Origin: Scenedesmus sp. ARA3
Taxonomy: Eukaryota; Chlorophyta; Chlorophyceae; Sphaeropleales; Scenedesmaceae
NCBI GenBank assembly: GCA_004335835.1
Contig: RWJK01001925.1
Span: 60,484-101,073, forward strand
Length of the DNA stretch: 40,590 bases
Direction of reading: 5' to 3'
Every line of letters starts with the position of its first letter. Within the stretch, counting starts at the first letter, position 1. The position numbers and the translations under genes were made by a program. Positions 21,275 to 33,278 of this stretch are shown piece after piece. The notes under the pieces were generated by a model that made no database searches, was not told the origin of the DNA, and saw only the letters and a list, made by a program, of their open reading frames with translations.

Positions 21275-21884
21275 TCGCAGCGCTGAAGTAGTATAGTGTG
21301 TGCAGCTGGAGTGACAGCAGCGCTGAAGGAGCATGGGTTGGTGCAGCTGTGCTGAAGTCACAATGTTGCACTTGCAGCGCTGCTGCAGGTTGGGTTTGTG
21401 CAGGCATGGCACTTGTTTGCTGCTGTTGATGCTGTTCGGACGCTTCAGCAGGTCTGCAGTGTGGGTTTTTGCAATTGCACTGTGGTTGTCGTCTCCTGCT
21501 GTTGCATTGGAGCCAGCTGCCGCTCTTGTTTTGGTTCTGGGTGGAGCTGCTCAAGCTTGCGTATGTGCCCATGTTGTGTTGTGCACTTGTATGAGTGCGG
21601 TGGTGTTTGGTTCTTTCTGTTGCAATTGGACCAGTGTTTGAGCTTGTTGGTGTATTTGGTATGCATTCTTGGCTGTTGGAGCGCTGCAAGCAGCATTATT
21701 GTCCCCGCATCATTTGTATGTTGTTGACTACCAGTGGCTGCACAAGCGGCGACCCGCACAAGCAGCAAAACCTTCGGTGGTATTGCGTGACACGTCTGTT
21801 TGGCTTGCACCGGTGTTGGTGCCTCAAGATGTCCCCGCCGTTGTGGTCCACAGTCTGGCATGGTCAATCTGCTATGCTGCCCAA
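21275..21884 (+). other. 3' flank of the LRR gene
   Basis: Low GC-skewed, G/T-rich sequence after the LRR stop codon, probably 3' untranslated and intergenic DNA. A block near 21285-21330 (GCAGCGCTGAAG) is internally repeated. No TGTAA signal was found close to the stop. Confidence 0.45.
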
Positions 21885-23330
21885 GATTCTTTGCCGCTGC
21901 TCAACACACCCTTGGTGTACAGCTGGCATGGCGGCTTTGGCTCTCACTGCTTGTACGCGCACTGTTGCGTTTGCCCGTGATGTACAGCTGGCAAGGGCAT
22001 GTGGCTTTTACTACTGCTAGTGCACATTCTTTCTTTTGCCCTGTCAACTGCTCAACACACCTTTGATGTACAGCTGGCAAGGGCATGTGGCTCTTGAAAT
22101 GAGTGCGCATTTTTTCTGCCTTCGTCCGTTCAGCTGCTCAATACCTTTGGTGTACAGCTGGCATGGGGATGTGGCTGTTACTAATGGTGTCACACACATT
22201 CTTGCTCTTGCTTTTGCCCGATCAGCTGCTCAACACACCTTTGATGTACAGCTGGCAATGGGCATGTGGCTCTTACTACTGGTACGCGGTTTTGCTTTCG
22301 CCCTGTCAGCTGTGCAACGCACCGTTGATGTACAGCTGGCAATGAGCCTGCGGCTCCTACTACTAGTACAGGCGTTCTTGCTTTTGCCCTTTCGGCTGCT
22401 CAACACACCTTTGATGTACAGCTGGCAAGGGCATGTGGCTGTTACTACTGCTAGTACACAATCTTGCTTTTGCCTGGTCAGCTGCTCAACACACCTTTGA
22501 TGTACAGCTGGCAATGGGCATGTGGCTCTTATTACTGGGTTTTACTGTACGCGGTTTTGGCTTTCGCCCTGTCAGCTGTTCAACACACCGTCGATGTACA
22601 GACGGCAATGAGCATGTGGCTCTTATAACTTGTGCGTGACGTCTTTCTTTTGCCCTTTCAGCTGCTCAACACACCTTTGATGTACAGCTGGCATGGGCAT
22701 GTGGCTGTTGTGGTCTTGTTATTGGCTCGCTCAGCTGCTCAACACACCTTGGTGTACAGCTGGCATGGACATGTGGCTTTCACTACTAGCACACACAATA
22801 TTGCTTTTGCCCTGTCAGCTGCTCAACGGTACGTACAGCTGGCATGGGCATGTGGCTTTCAAGATCAGTACATGTGTTCTTGCTTTTGCCCCGTCAGCTG
22901 CTCAACACACCTTTCGTGTACAGCTGGCACGGGCATGTGGCTCTTACTGATAGCACCCTTTTTTGTTTTCGCCCTTTCAGCTGCTCAACACCCCCTTGGT
23001 GTACAGCTGGCAAGGGCATCTGGTCTTGTTACTTCTTTGTTGTTTGCCTTTTTGGCATGGGCCTGTGGCTTCTGCTGACAACACTCTCTTCTGCCCGCTC
23101 AGCTGCTCAACACACCCTTGATGTACAGCTGGATGGGCATGTGCCTCTTATCACTAGCAGTATCAGTTTGAAGAAGTGTTCTTGCTTTTGCATTCCCAGC
23201 TGCCCAACACACCCTTGGTGTACAGCTGGCAACGGCATGTGGCTGGCATAGTGTTTGTGTTGGGTCGCTGAGCGACCCAACACACCCCTGATGTGCAGCT
23301 GGCATGGTGGCTGGTTGAATCGTGGCTACC
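21885..23330 (+). repeat. Tandem array of about 16 units (mean about 86 bp) with splice-acceptor-like structure
   Basis: Each unit carries a pyrimidine-rich run (CTTTTGCCCTGT), then CAG, then CTGCTCAACACACC, then TTGATGTACAGCTGGCA, then GGCATGTGGCT. CTGCTCAAC-type starts fall at 21897, 22048, 22134, 22226, 22310, 22396, 22482, 22576, 22662, 22735, 22819, 22898, 22981, 23103, 23210 and about 23272. A stray copy lies at 23550. The unit looks like an intron 3' end plus an exon start (LLNTPLMYSWQGHVA), but frame is not kept between units and no parent exon was found in the window. Confidence 0.9.
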
Positions 23331-24405
23331 AAAAATTCTTGTGGCACATCCCGCTCCATGTGAAGCTGGAATGCTGCACAGGGCCAGCTGTGCATGCAGT
23401 AGGAAGAAGTGGCGTGTTGGTGTGACAGCGACTGTGCCAGGCACGGTGCCATTGGGTGCACCCACACGTGTGGTGTAGCTTGGCAGGTGGCCTTAGTCGA
23501 TGCTGTTGGCTAGCTTGCTGTTCTATTTTGCTTGCTGTTTGGTCACCAGCTGCTCAACACACCCTTGGCGCACAGCTGGCTGGTGCAGCAAGCAACCAAC
23601 AGTTGTTCTTGCTTGCAAGCAAGGCAGCTGTTGCCGGTTGTCGAAGCTTTGTAGCGCCCATAGTGGCATTCTGGTGTTGCGGCAAAGCTCTGCTGAACTG
23701 AGCATGCTAGGGCTTTCTGCCGCCTTTGTCGTGCCAAGCGTGGAAGTGGTTGCATGGAAGCTGCTGCTGGTGCCACATGCTATCCTGGCTTTGTATAGAA
23801 TTCGTCATTTTACATGCGTGGCTGCGCTGCTGCAGGCTGCAGCAGCTGGGCTAGCCAGGTCAGCAGCAGCTAAACCTGCTGCTGCCGCTGGCGTATCACG
23901 GTGTGGCTGCAGTCAGCAGCAGCGGTGCCACCGCCAGTGGTAGCTTGCTGTCGGGGCTTTGCAGTGCGGGAGCTGGGCAGAGCTGACTGCTGGTGCTGGT
24001 CTGGATGGCACACAGACTTAGTAATCGAAGGTCGCAGGCACGGGCTGTATACACGTGGCTCAAATTGTCACTGCATAGACAGTTGTGCATTCACCATGCC
24101 TAAAACTGTCATTTCACAGATGACTTTGAGTTGTAACCCTCTGACACCTTGAAACGTTCAGGTGTGGGGTTCTTTAGGGTTTGGTGTGACGATGCTATGA
24201 GACAGCTGTGTGTTTGGTGATACGCTTGGCGTTCTGCTTGATGACATTGTGCCCTGGTATACCGTATCTCAGAGATAGCTGCATGTGGTGCACAACAGCA
24301 ACGGACACACGACCAAGTGTGAGCTCAAAGCTTTCTCAAGACCCATCACCAGCGTCCGTGCCTCTCACACCAAGAGCCCCAAGGTTAATTCTGTTTGATT
24401 TATAG
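23331..24405. other. No gene recognised
   Basis: Holds the outlying satellite copy at 23550 and Ala/Leu-rich frames without splice or homology support. TGTAA occurs at 24133-24137 on the plus strand, without an assignable gene. Confidence 0.4.
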
Positions 24406-24599
24406 GAGACGTTGTTGACCGGCTGCAGTCACCGGAGCAGTTCGGCCCACACGGCGTGGCCTCGTTTGCCGTGAACCACCACTTGCCAGCAGTCAAAGCT
24501 GCGCTAAACAGCAATAGAGCAAAACAAAGAGGTTTTGTGTGGGTCTCAAGGCTCGAAGCATGTCATCAAGGCTTCAAAAAGGTCCCACGGACTGCCAGG
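24406..24599 (+). CDS. Possible exon of unknown protein upstream of the exonuclease-like pseudogene
   Basis: After an acceptor (TTTATAG before 24406) the plus strand reads an even-composition peptide containing DRLQSPEQFGPHGVASFAV and RGFVWVSRLEACHQGFKKV. It reaches a possible donor (GCCAG/GTGCGA at 24599/24600); the frame stays open to 24878. It lacks the low-complexity bias of most local frames, which suggests present or past coding. I recognise no family. It may be part of the degraded locus that follows. Confidence 0.35.
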
Positions 24600-24871
24600 T
24601 GCGATGCCTATCAAGTGCTCAAGCAACGCAGAATCAAGGTTGTGTACGTGCAGCACCTCGAAACTCAAGTCCAGACCACACCCCTGATCGCAGCAGCAGC
24701 TATGCATAGGAGCAGTTCGGATGGGATGCTGATGACCACTTTAAAACGTCAGCCTCAATCTCACGCGCCTTCAACTGAGCCTGCTGCACTACAGGCCAGG
24801 AAGGAACGGCAGATAGGACGCAGCCAGGCAATGAACCCATCTTGCAAACTCCAAACAAGCAGGCATGCGCC

Positions 24872-26104
24872 ATGCTGACATTGGACCAGTCCCAGGACAA
24901 GCAGCAGCAGCAGCAGCAGCAGGGGAAGCTGGAGATATCTGCCAAGCCAGACCGCAAGCAGCGGCCTGCGAGCTGCCGCCTGTGCAAGCGTCCCGACAGC
25001 AGGTCAAAGCTGGACAAGGGCAGCTATGACGCCCTCAGCCTGCGTGGTGGCTTCGGCTCCTGCATGACCTGCCTAACAAGTGGCTGGCCAGCACCAGCCA
25101 AGGAGCTATCACTTCGGCTCGCGGCTGCAGATGGTGTGTCATCGGCTGAGCTGGACGACGACTACACATTCATCTTCTTTGATGTGGAGTGCATACGTGC
25201 CGCGGAGCGACGGTGGGCCTTGGGACGGCAGCGCCTCCTGCAATGCGATCGCGCAGATCGCAGCAGTGACGGCAGGTGCAGGCAGCGGCAGCCGGCAGGG
25301 GCAGAGGTTCAACGTGTATGTGAAGACACCCACTGGCAAGCGCGCAGCAAAAACATGAAGGCCGCACCAGAGGAGGCAGATGTAGATGATGCTGACAAGC
25401 TCTCCCCAGCGGCAGCCCTGCAGAAGTTTGTAGCATGGGCTTTGGAGCAGCACCAGCAGCATGCAGGGGAGGGAGCAGACCCATCCCGCCTCATCCTGGT
25501 GAGCCACTACGGCTTCGGCTATGCTTTCAGTATCCTGGTGCAGCATGCAGAGAAGCATAAGGTGCAGCTGCCCGCAGTGCAGCTGGCTGACAGCTGCCTG
25601 TGGGTGAAGACCGCGTGTGACGCCAGCAGAGAGGCAAAGCTACCGACACTGGCAGACTGCCTGCTGTACATAGGAAAGCCATGGCCCTACTTTAAGGAGA
25701 AGGTCAGGGTGCGGCGGCACTATGCACTAGCTGACGCGCTGGCAATGCGCGGGGTGGTGCCGCGGCTGTATGCGATGTACAGCAGGAGGCGCCTCAAGGC
25801 AGCAGCAGCAGCAGCAGCCGCGGCAACAGCAAAAGCAGCAGCAACAGCAGCATCAGCAGCCGCAGCCGCAGCAGCGGCAGAAGGCGCAACAGCAGAAGCA
25901 GCCGCAGCAGCGGCAGAAGCGGCAACAGCAGCAGCAGCAGCGGCAGCGGCAGAAGCGGCAACAGCAGACGTAGCAGCAGCGAAAGCTGCAGGCAGAGCAG
26001 GCATTGATCGCGGATGGAAGCGGGAGCTGCTGGCGCTGTCTACACCGCTGCGCCACTTTGTAGGCAGGCTGGGGCGGGAGCCTGATGCCGTGGTGTGTGA
26101 GTAG
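24872..26104 (+). pseudogene. Degraded DEDD-type 3'-5' exonuclease-like gene
   Basis: The frame contains the landmarks of an RNase H-fold DEDDh exonuclease (DnaQ/TREX-like). There is an Exo I-type FIFFDVE at about 25168-25188, an Exo II-like SHYGFGYAFSILVQH at about 25501-25545 and an Exo III-like HYALADALAMRG at about 25719-25754. The Exo I segment changes frame: the sensible continuation CNAIAQIAAV...FNVYVKTPTGKRA lies in the +1 frame (about 25200-25355), and reading returns to the first frame near a run of five A at 25349. Exo II should read HN-x-GFD, but the Asn is Tyr and the catalytic Asp is Ala. Two compensating frameshifts plus a lost catalytic residue argue for a pseudogene, although short introns or sequence errors could explain the shifts. 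A Cys-rich patch (CRLCKRP...CMTC) precedes the domain. A long GCA-coded Ala tract (25797-25985) interrupts the C-terminus before RHFVGRLGREPDAVV. Confidence 0.6.
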
Positions 26105-28482
26105 TGTGGATTGATGCTGTGCTGCTGCAGAGCGTGCTTGCACTTTCTGGTTGGTGCGTTTGTGCGGTGGGTGCAGCAGCAGCAACAGCAGTACGTGTGT
26201 GCCGCTTTGTGAGCAGGCTGGGGCTGGAGCCTGATGCCGTGGTGCTTGACTGGCGCACCCTGAAAGTGGTGCACAATCAGTGACGCCTGCAGTGGGTGCG
26301 CACCATCCTGGTGCGCTTGGAGCAGGTGCAGCAGCTCGCTGCGGCGCATGCAGCTACTTGAGTGTACAAGTGTTTCGAGAATGCAGCACCGACCATGGTG
26401 CAAAGGGCGGTTGAAGCAGCACGCTTTGCGATGTGGTCGAGTTGGGCGCACGTCCAGCAGCATGCTGTGCTGTGGCGGCTGTTTTGGGCTGTGCCATGAT
26501 GTACAGTGAGTTTTGCAGGCAAAACGCTTTGCAATAGTATTTGATTGTGTTGTTGTATGTGCTGATTTTGTGCCCTGATCCCAACGTCGTACGTACGTAT
26601 AGTATACTGCATGCTGCAGGTGTTGTCCAGCGTGGTCCAACAACACCAAGAAAAGTTTGGTCCCATGGTACGCACTACACATGTTGGGCAGGGCCGGCGT
26701 CGACGTGTCACGTCACACAAAATGAAAACTCACCCTTTACAAATCGCCACGTTGCCAAGAATGTGAACCCTGGGTTAAATGTGGAGTGTGTATCAAAGCT
26801 TTCCAGGTAACATGCCATCTATTCAGGATACTTGGATGCTGTGAGCTGCAGAGCCAGAGGTCGGTATTCACAATCCTCTGTTACCGTACAACGCGCCCAA
26901 GCATAAGGCTGTGACGAGTTGTGCAGGCGCTACGCAGCACACGGCGGCATGCACTACTCCTCGTCAACAGCTGGCAGCAGCACTGTGCCGCAAAAAAAGA
27001 TGCAGCATTGCACAGCATGATATGCCGCCTCGTGTACTGCAACTTGTTCCGGATGCATCAGATGTGATAGAAGTCGCTTCCCTGCTGTTTATTTTCAGCA
27101 GGCACTGCTAGGCAAGCCAACATACTGGCGAGCAAGCAATCAACCACCAAAAGCATGCTGTCTCAGATAACAAACACTTCGAGCATGAGTGCATAGAAAG
27201 AAAGAGCACATGACATCCGTGAACCATGTGCTTTGAAAAGCATGTGCCGGCAACCCTGCCTTGTCACTGCAGTTGCACTGCATGTAATCCACTGCCAACA
27301 CAACCATTGTGATGCTGACTGCAGGCAGAAAGAGGGACATTGCAGCTCCTGTCTGTGCTGCCACACCACACCCATCTGCACACAGCAACGCTTCTGCTCA
27401 ACACAAACGGGACAAATAACTTGAGGAATACACATACACGGTAGCAAGGCTGTTATACAATGCGCTCGACAACGCACAGCCAGCCGCAACACACGCCGGT
27501 CACACGCACAGCTGTGCTGAAGAGCACACATCATCACAAATACAAGGATGGCCTGAATGGCATCACCAGCAAGCACAGCCAAAGCAGCCACAGCCATATT
27601 TGGCTGCGCCTGCCACCAAATCGCAAACGCGCAAGATGCAGCAGCTGTGCATCTGCTGAGCTTGCCATACCGTCCTGTGCTGCTGCTGCGTCACACATGC
27701 CTCTTGGCACAAGAGACTGAACGCAAACAAGAGCAGAAACACAGCAGCGCAGCTGCCTCTTGCCAAGATGCCTGCGCTTGCACGCAGTCAAAGACACATC
27801 CTGCTGCTTTCTAGGCACCTGCAAAAAAGCCGCAAGACCCTGCATACAGCTCAGCAGGTTCTCTAGTAAACATGGAAGCAGACACAGCCAAAGCACTTTA
27901 GAATGACGCAGACGTGCGCCAGCCAACCCACCAAAAGCAGCGGCCCTGCTGTCCAACCAAACTCAGACATGCGCACTTCTTCTTGGTTGGGCTGCTGAAG
28001 CAAAGCATGCTTCAGCATGTGGCACATTGCAGCACCACACAAAGCACACAACCCCAGAGTAGCCAAGCCAGGTTGCTTGCTCTGCCCGGCAAGCACACAA
28101 GCCCCAGCACACACCAATGGTCACATGCAAGGCATGCACACTCGCCGCAATGCAGTTGCTGCATCTCATCACCGAACAATCACAAGCGCACAGCACTCTC
28201 ACACACACGCAATGCCTGCAATCACCTCCACCAGCCTGGACCCAGGTACAACGCATAAGCAATGCACCGTGCAGCCACAAAGCAAGCAAGCGCACACGCC
28301 TGCGTTGCTGCTGCATCCAGCAGCAGCTCCCCCCCCCCCTCTGCAAACCACACAGCCAGTTGCCAGCATCATTTGTGCTGGCAGCTGCAGAGCTCAAAAA
28401 CCCAGCTCGCCAATCCTCACCTACCCCAATCAGACTCCAAAGAAACCATCCTATCAATCAGATGGCCGGCTTCATCAATCAA
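26105..28482. other. Exonuclease 3' echo, then no recognised gene
   Basis: The segment 26198-26280 repeats the pseudogene's tail (RFVSRLGLEPDAVVLDWRTLKVVHNQ in separate short pieces) about 150 bp downstream, ending in a stop. From about 26350 to 28480 I see only short, compositionally biased frames, a C9 run near 28330 and no supported exon. The last part is the 3' flank of the RING gene. Confidence 0.5.
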
Positions 28483-31078
28483 TCAGTCGTACTCTGGACC
28501 GTCGCCGCACCCCGCATCCTGCGCCGCCCGCCGCGCATTGCGCTTCGCCCGCCTACCAGAGCCAGGAGTGCTGCCTGCTGATGCGCCATAGCTGCCAACA
28601 CACGCGCCGCTGCTGCTGCTGGCACCCCAGCTGCCAACCTGGAAGCCGCCACTCCCTGGGGACTTGCCCAAAGGGCTAACTAGAGGGCCCGCTGCCATGT
28701 GTACTACCGGGCTGTTCTTTGGCAGCTGCCGCAGCGGCTTAGTCATGCCGGCTGGCCGGTCCGGCCGCGCGCGGCTGCGGCCGGCGCTGCTGCTGCTGCC
28801 GCTGCGCCGCTGGCTGTTGCCGGCCCTGCTGCTGCTGCCGCCGCTGCCGCCCATGGCGTATGGAAAGTCCTCATCATCCAAGCAGAAGTCGTCGTCACAG
28901 TAACCGTCATCATCGTCTTGGCCTAACCATGGCGCCACGGGGCGGCCGCGGTTGCTGCTGCTGCTGGCTGCTGCTGCCCAGCTGCTGGATCCGGCAGCNN
29001 NNNNNNNNNNNNNNNNNNNNNNNNNNNNNNNNNNNNNNNNNNNNNNNNNNNNAGCCTCCTGCCCTGTTTGTGATAGCTACTGATGATGCAGCAGCGGAGG
29101 AAGAGCTGCCTCCTCCCATTCCACTTGCTGCTGCTGCTGAAGATGATGATGAGCTACCTGCATCTGCCGCTGCCCTGCTGCTGCCTGCACCGCCAGATGT
29201 GCCTCCTGCTGCTGCCTTGCCTGCACCCTTGCCTGCAGCTGCCTTGCCACCGGCCGACTTGCCTCCTGCTGCATTCGGTGTGCGTGCATTGTTCTGCACG
29301 GGCCGTGCATACATGCGGCCTGCATACACAAACAAAGCAGCTGTCAGTGCAGGCATACAACTAGCAGCCATCAGGATCGGCACCTGCTCGACTTCCATCT
29401 GGAGCATCAATGAAGTCCAGGCCCACCCTACGCGCATGTAGCAACCCTCGCCCCGCTGCACTTCCCATCAGCACACATGCACGCACCAGCCATTCAAGAA
29501 TTCACTGCTCAGACTAGCTGCGCCTGCATCGACACACAGCCGACCACTTTGCCCACCCGCTGACAAGCAAACTGCAACCTCTTTGTCAACAGCCTCACCT
29601 GCGCGCATGAAGCCGCCCTCTCCCCAGCGCCTGTTGCCCAGCACCACGCGCGCCCTGCCAGCCGCACTACTGAAGTAGTACTGCTCAATCTCCTCATCCT
29701 CCTCAAGCTCCGCATCCAGGTAGTCCTCATACACATCAGCCCAGTCGCGCGCATCGGCATCGCTGTCGTAATCGGCCCCAGCTGCGCTGCTGGCGGCGGC
29801 CAGCAGGCCCGCAGGCATGGCGCCCTTGCGCGCCACTTCCTGCAAGCAGGAAACAAACAGCAGCAGCAGCGCGTGCACGGTAAGATAAGGTGTGAGACGT
29901 GGTACTCGTGCCCGAACATTGCTTGCAGGAAGTCCAAGCTGATGCCTAGAACCCACTGTGAAAGCTGCTGCCGCGGGCTCACCCTCATGTGGTCGTCAAA
30001 CCAGCGCGCGCGCTTGAGCAGCACCACGCTCTCCTCAACCAAACGCTCTCCTCAACCAAGAAGTCGCTGCATCCGACGCACTAACAACACTATGTGCTGC
30101 TGCTGCTGCCTGCTGGCATCCTGGCAGCTGCCTACGCATGACTAGCGACAACCCGCTGTTACTTTGCTGCCGAGTCAACTGTAACAGCTGCTGCCGCGGG
30201 CTCACCCTCATGTGGTCGTCGAACCAGCGAGCGCGCTTAAGCAGCACGACGCTCTCCTCCACCAGGAAGTCGCTGAGCGTGCCATCCAGCTGCTTGTGGC
30301 ACAGCAGGTAGTCAAAGGGCTGCTTGCACTGCGGGCACCACTCCTTGCACAGCGCCCACTGCAGGATGCAGTTGACTGCAGGACAGGCCAGGCAATGCGG
30401 GACAGGTGAGGTCAAGGATGAAAACTGGCATGTTTGCATTGCTGGTCTGGTGCACAGGAGCTGATGTTGGCAGCAACCTAAGCCTTGGCTGTTCCTGCTC
30501 CTAGGGGTGTTGCTGGTGCTGCTGCCTGTGTGGTCCATCAATGTGTGTTTGCAGCTGCAGAGCGAGCATGGAGCAAGCGCTGCAGCCCAGACTGACTCCT
30601 CAGGCATATCAGCTGCCGTTGTTGCGGTGGTCACTTGCTGCAGGCAACCTGATCTGCAATGATCACCCACCACAGTACTGGTGCTCGCAGCCCTTGACAA
30701 GCGCAAGCTCAGTCAGCTGCGTGCGCTCCAGGCAGATTGCGCACGTCATGTCGTCAGCTGATGCCTCACTGGCAGCTTCCTCAGCTGCATCGCCCTCTTC
30801 GGCCTGCGATCGAAGTGCTTTGTGGTGACAGACTGGGAATGATGCCATGGCTGGCGTGGCATCTGCTGACCGGACAGTCGCATCCTGTGATTTTGATGAC
30901 TGCATACAGCTGGAAGCGCGGAAAGATCCCTGCTGCGACTACGGGCAACGAGCTGGCCCTGGGCAGGTCCCTTGCACCATACCTGGGCTGGAGTGAAGAC
31001 CGAGTCCTGGACCTCCAGCTCCAGTTCATCGTCATTCTGCAGCCCCATTCTCTCCAGCGCAGACGCCAGCGAGCTCAT
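28483..31078 (-). CDS. Plant-type RING-HC zinc-finger protein, probable E3 ubiquitin ligase (5 exons, assembly gap)
   Basis: Exons are 31078-30983, 30803-30671, 30375-30206, 29839-29599 and 29319-28483; all junctions are GT-AG and in phase. The RING-HC (C3HC4) finger spans residues about 53-93: C53-x2-C56-x14-C71-x-H73-x2-C76-x2-C79-x10-C90-x2-C93, split by intron 2 between C76 and C79. After it come FDYLLCHKQLDGTLSDFLVE, EESVVLLKRARWFDD, an acidic DLD-E-rich stretch, then RVVLGNRRWGEGGFMRAG and RMYARPV. This order matches a plant family of RING proteins I know from Arabidopsis and relatives, which supports ubiquitin-ligase function. The partner and substrate are unknown. Exon 5 is Gly/Ser/Ala-rich and contains a 54-N gap (28999-29052), and the reading frame on either side of the gap differs. 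Its size is therefore unknown and total length cannot be given. The C-terminus is GDGPEYD-stop. The ATG at 31078 is the only in-frame ATG upstream of the finger in exon 1. Confidence 0.9.
28999..29052. other. Assembly gap (N run)
   Basis: Fifty-four unresolved bases inside the Ser/Ala-rich last exon of the RING gene. The flanking codons are not in one frame across 54 bases, so the true length is not 54, or is not congruent with it modulo three. CAG/AGC repeats on both sides suggest a collapsed repeat. Confidence 0.95.
29965..30068 (-). repeat. 3'-edge copy of RING-gene exon 3
   Basis: The donor end of exon 3 with flank (functional copy at 30184-30276) is repeated about 220 bp downstream in transcript sense. 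It keeps the CAT GAG-type donor context and the codons for VVLLKRARWFDDHM. A 20-bp block (CTCTCCTCAACCAA) is further doubled inside the copy. A short echo of the exon 4 acceptor (TTGCTTGCAGGAAGT) lies at 29924-29938. Confidence 0.85.
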
Positions 31079-32856
31079 CCTGCCTTCAAGTGCTCGAGCT
31101 GCTGCTTGTTGTTGCCCCCTCACCACGCTCGCCCCCTGCTCTCACGGCCAATTGGCCGAAAACAAAACTTTGTTCAAACACAGTTCATGCTGCCAACTAG
31201 TATACAGCCTGGTCTTCCTAAACAGAGGAAGCACAGGAGGCAAAACTGAGGAATAATGTACAAATCTACAAGAAGTTGGAGGGTTTGAGCTGTTATACGC
31301 AGTTTTGTCGAACGCTTGGCGGGCCTGCCGTGCTGCTGGGGCCAAGTACTCCGACACAAGCAAGGGTGACCTGGCAAAACCTGAAGCTCACGCGTTCACG
31401 CGTCTTGAGAGCCAGCTCAAACAGATCCTGTATTAAGTTGCAAAACCGAGTGCTTCGTGCAGGGCGTGGTGCAGTGAAAATGCTTGAACAGCAAGCGTTG
31501 GTGAGCTGGTGTCACCAGGCAGTTGACCAGCACACGACGCATGATATGGGTGTGCTGGAGCTGAATTGAATTTCGCAAACTTGTCAATATCACCCGTGAC
31601 TAGCAAGTTTGGCTGAGCTCTTGCAGCAACGCTGACTGGGCATGCTGCGTGCTGGCATGTAGTCAGCCTGCGTCAGGTTGATGCTGGCAAGGCAAACATG
31701 CTGTGATTGTGTTGAGACGTCTGCATTGATGCATCAAAACCACTTGACTGTTCACAATTGGAGAAGTGTTTGTGTGCCGCTCCTGGCAGCAAAGGTTGCT
31801 TGGGGAAATTGGACTCGACTTCAAGCTTCAGTGAAGCTGAGCTTGCCAGGTCAGATTGCAGCCTTTGACCTGAAGGCTACACGTCGTACCTGAGTGGAGG
31901 CCGCAGGCGGCGGCGTCATGTTGCGGTACCATTGGCAGGCTGGCGGAGCAGTGCAGCCTGTGCTGCAGTGCAGCCTGAGGAGCTGACTGGGCTCAGGCAA
32001 CACATGGCATGCGCCGTAAGAGTTACTGGCAACCACTAAAAGTACCAGCATCATCATCATCATCATGTTACTCATCAAGCCATAGCATCAACGCCATCGG
32101 CCGCGCGCCCCAATGGAGCGGCAACTACACCCTCGTGTTTGCAAGCATTACGCACACCCCAAGCCTTTTCAAAAAAATCAGCAATGAACCTAGACACCAG
32201 TAACCTAACAGAACCCCAAGCATCATCCGACACAAACCGCTTCATTTGGCAACCACTAAAAGTACCAGCATGTGCCATGAGAGTTGCAGACTGTAGTAGT
32301 AACGGATCAAGCACTCTAACTCTCTCACATTGGACAGGTCAAGCTCTTGCTGAGGCTAACTGCATGGGATGCACGTACTCAACAGTCTGGTAACTTTCCA
32401 CAGACAGTGACAACTGCTCCGGCCATTTGCACCCAGTTGTGCCACAAAAGGCAGCGAGCTGCAGCTCTTGCACTACAGGCTGCCTTGACATGTGTGCTCA
32501 ATATCATTGAGAGCTTCTAGCCAGGCCAGCTACCACCCCTTACTACCAAATCTCTGAGTCCTTAACATGTGCAGGCTGCGTGGCATGTGCAGGCCGTGTG
32601 CCTTGCTGACAAAGGGGTTGCAATCTGAGTGAAATTCGAGCAGGCGAACAACGCATCCAGGGCACGTCCCATTGGGATAGTGGCGAATGGCAGATGTTAA
32701 TGCCAGGCGCAATGTATGCATGCACATATGTGCAGGCTGCGGTGCATTTGCTGCTGGTATCAGTAGCCTGCACATCACCGTGCCTCCGGCTTGTCATCCC
32801 CTGGCATGTGAGCCATGCATATTCATCTTGCTCAGCAGCAGTATCTGGGAGGAAGC

Positions 32857-32901
<45 letters not shown>

Positions 32902-33270
32902 GCTGTTCGCATGCTGTTCGGAGTCGAGATGATCGTGCATAAACAGCTAACTGGTTTTTAATTATTCAGTAAGGCTCTTGCCACCACCACCGTGATCAGG
33001 CTCCGAGCCACAGGGTCTCTGGAAGCAGGCATGCAGCAGGTGGCCGCGCTCATTCAGCCCTGTACCAAAATGAACTGAATTTAAACTATATTCATATATT
33101 CATTTTTGTGTTGAAAGCCTAGCGAATATCGAAGAGAGCTGCATCACAGCAAATTCAAACTGCGCACCTTCTCACCGCTGCCGCGCATCCACACCAAATC
33201 CCGCGCCGGTTGTCACAGTTACGGCATACCAGCAGCCTGTCGCTGAGCTAAACCTAACATCGTTTGAACC
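31079..33270. other. Divergent intergenic region, short duplications
   Basis: Lies between the starts of the RING gene (minus) and the secreted-protein gene (plus). A 25-bp exact direct repeat (TGGCAACCACTAAAAGTACC core) occurs at 32027-32051 and 32247-32271. A (GCT)11 tract lies at 32868-32901 and an A/T-rich stretch at 33060-33120. I see no supported exon. Confidence 0.5.
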
Positions 33271-33278
33271 TATATAAG
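33271..33278 (+). promoter_or_regulatory. Candidate TATA box
   Basis: TATATAAG lies about 420 nt before the ATG of the secreted repeat protein. The position would imply a leader of roughly 390 nt if unspliced. The element is a good match and is the only such sequence I saw upstream of a gene in this window. Confidence 0.5.

Noticed and set aside
22036..23078. Plus-strand open frames of 100-154 codons in the satellite array
   Set aside because: They change repeat frame from unit to unit and exist only because the unit lacks stops in several frames. No conservation of one frame is seen.
31276..31569. 97-codon plus-strand frame MEGLSCYTQFCRTLGG...
   Set aside because: No splice context, homology or codon bias supports it; it lies in the divergent intergenic region.
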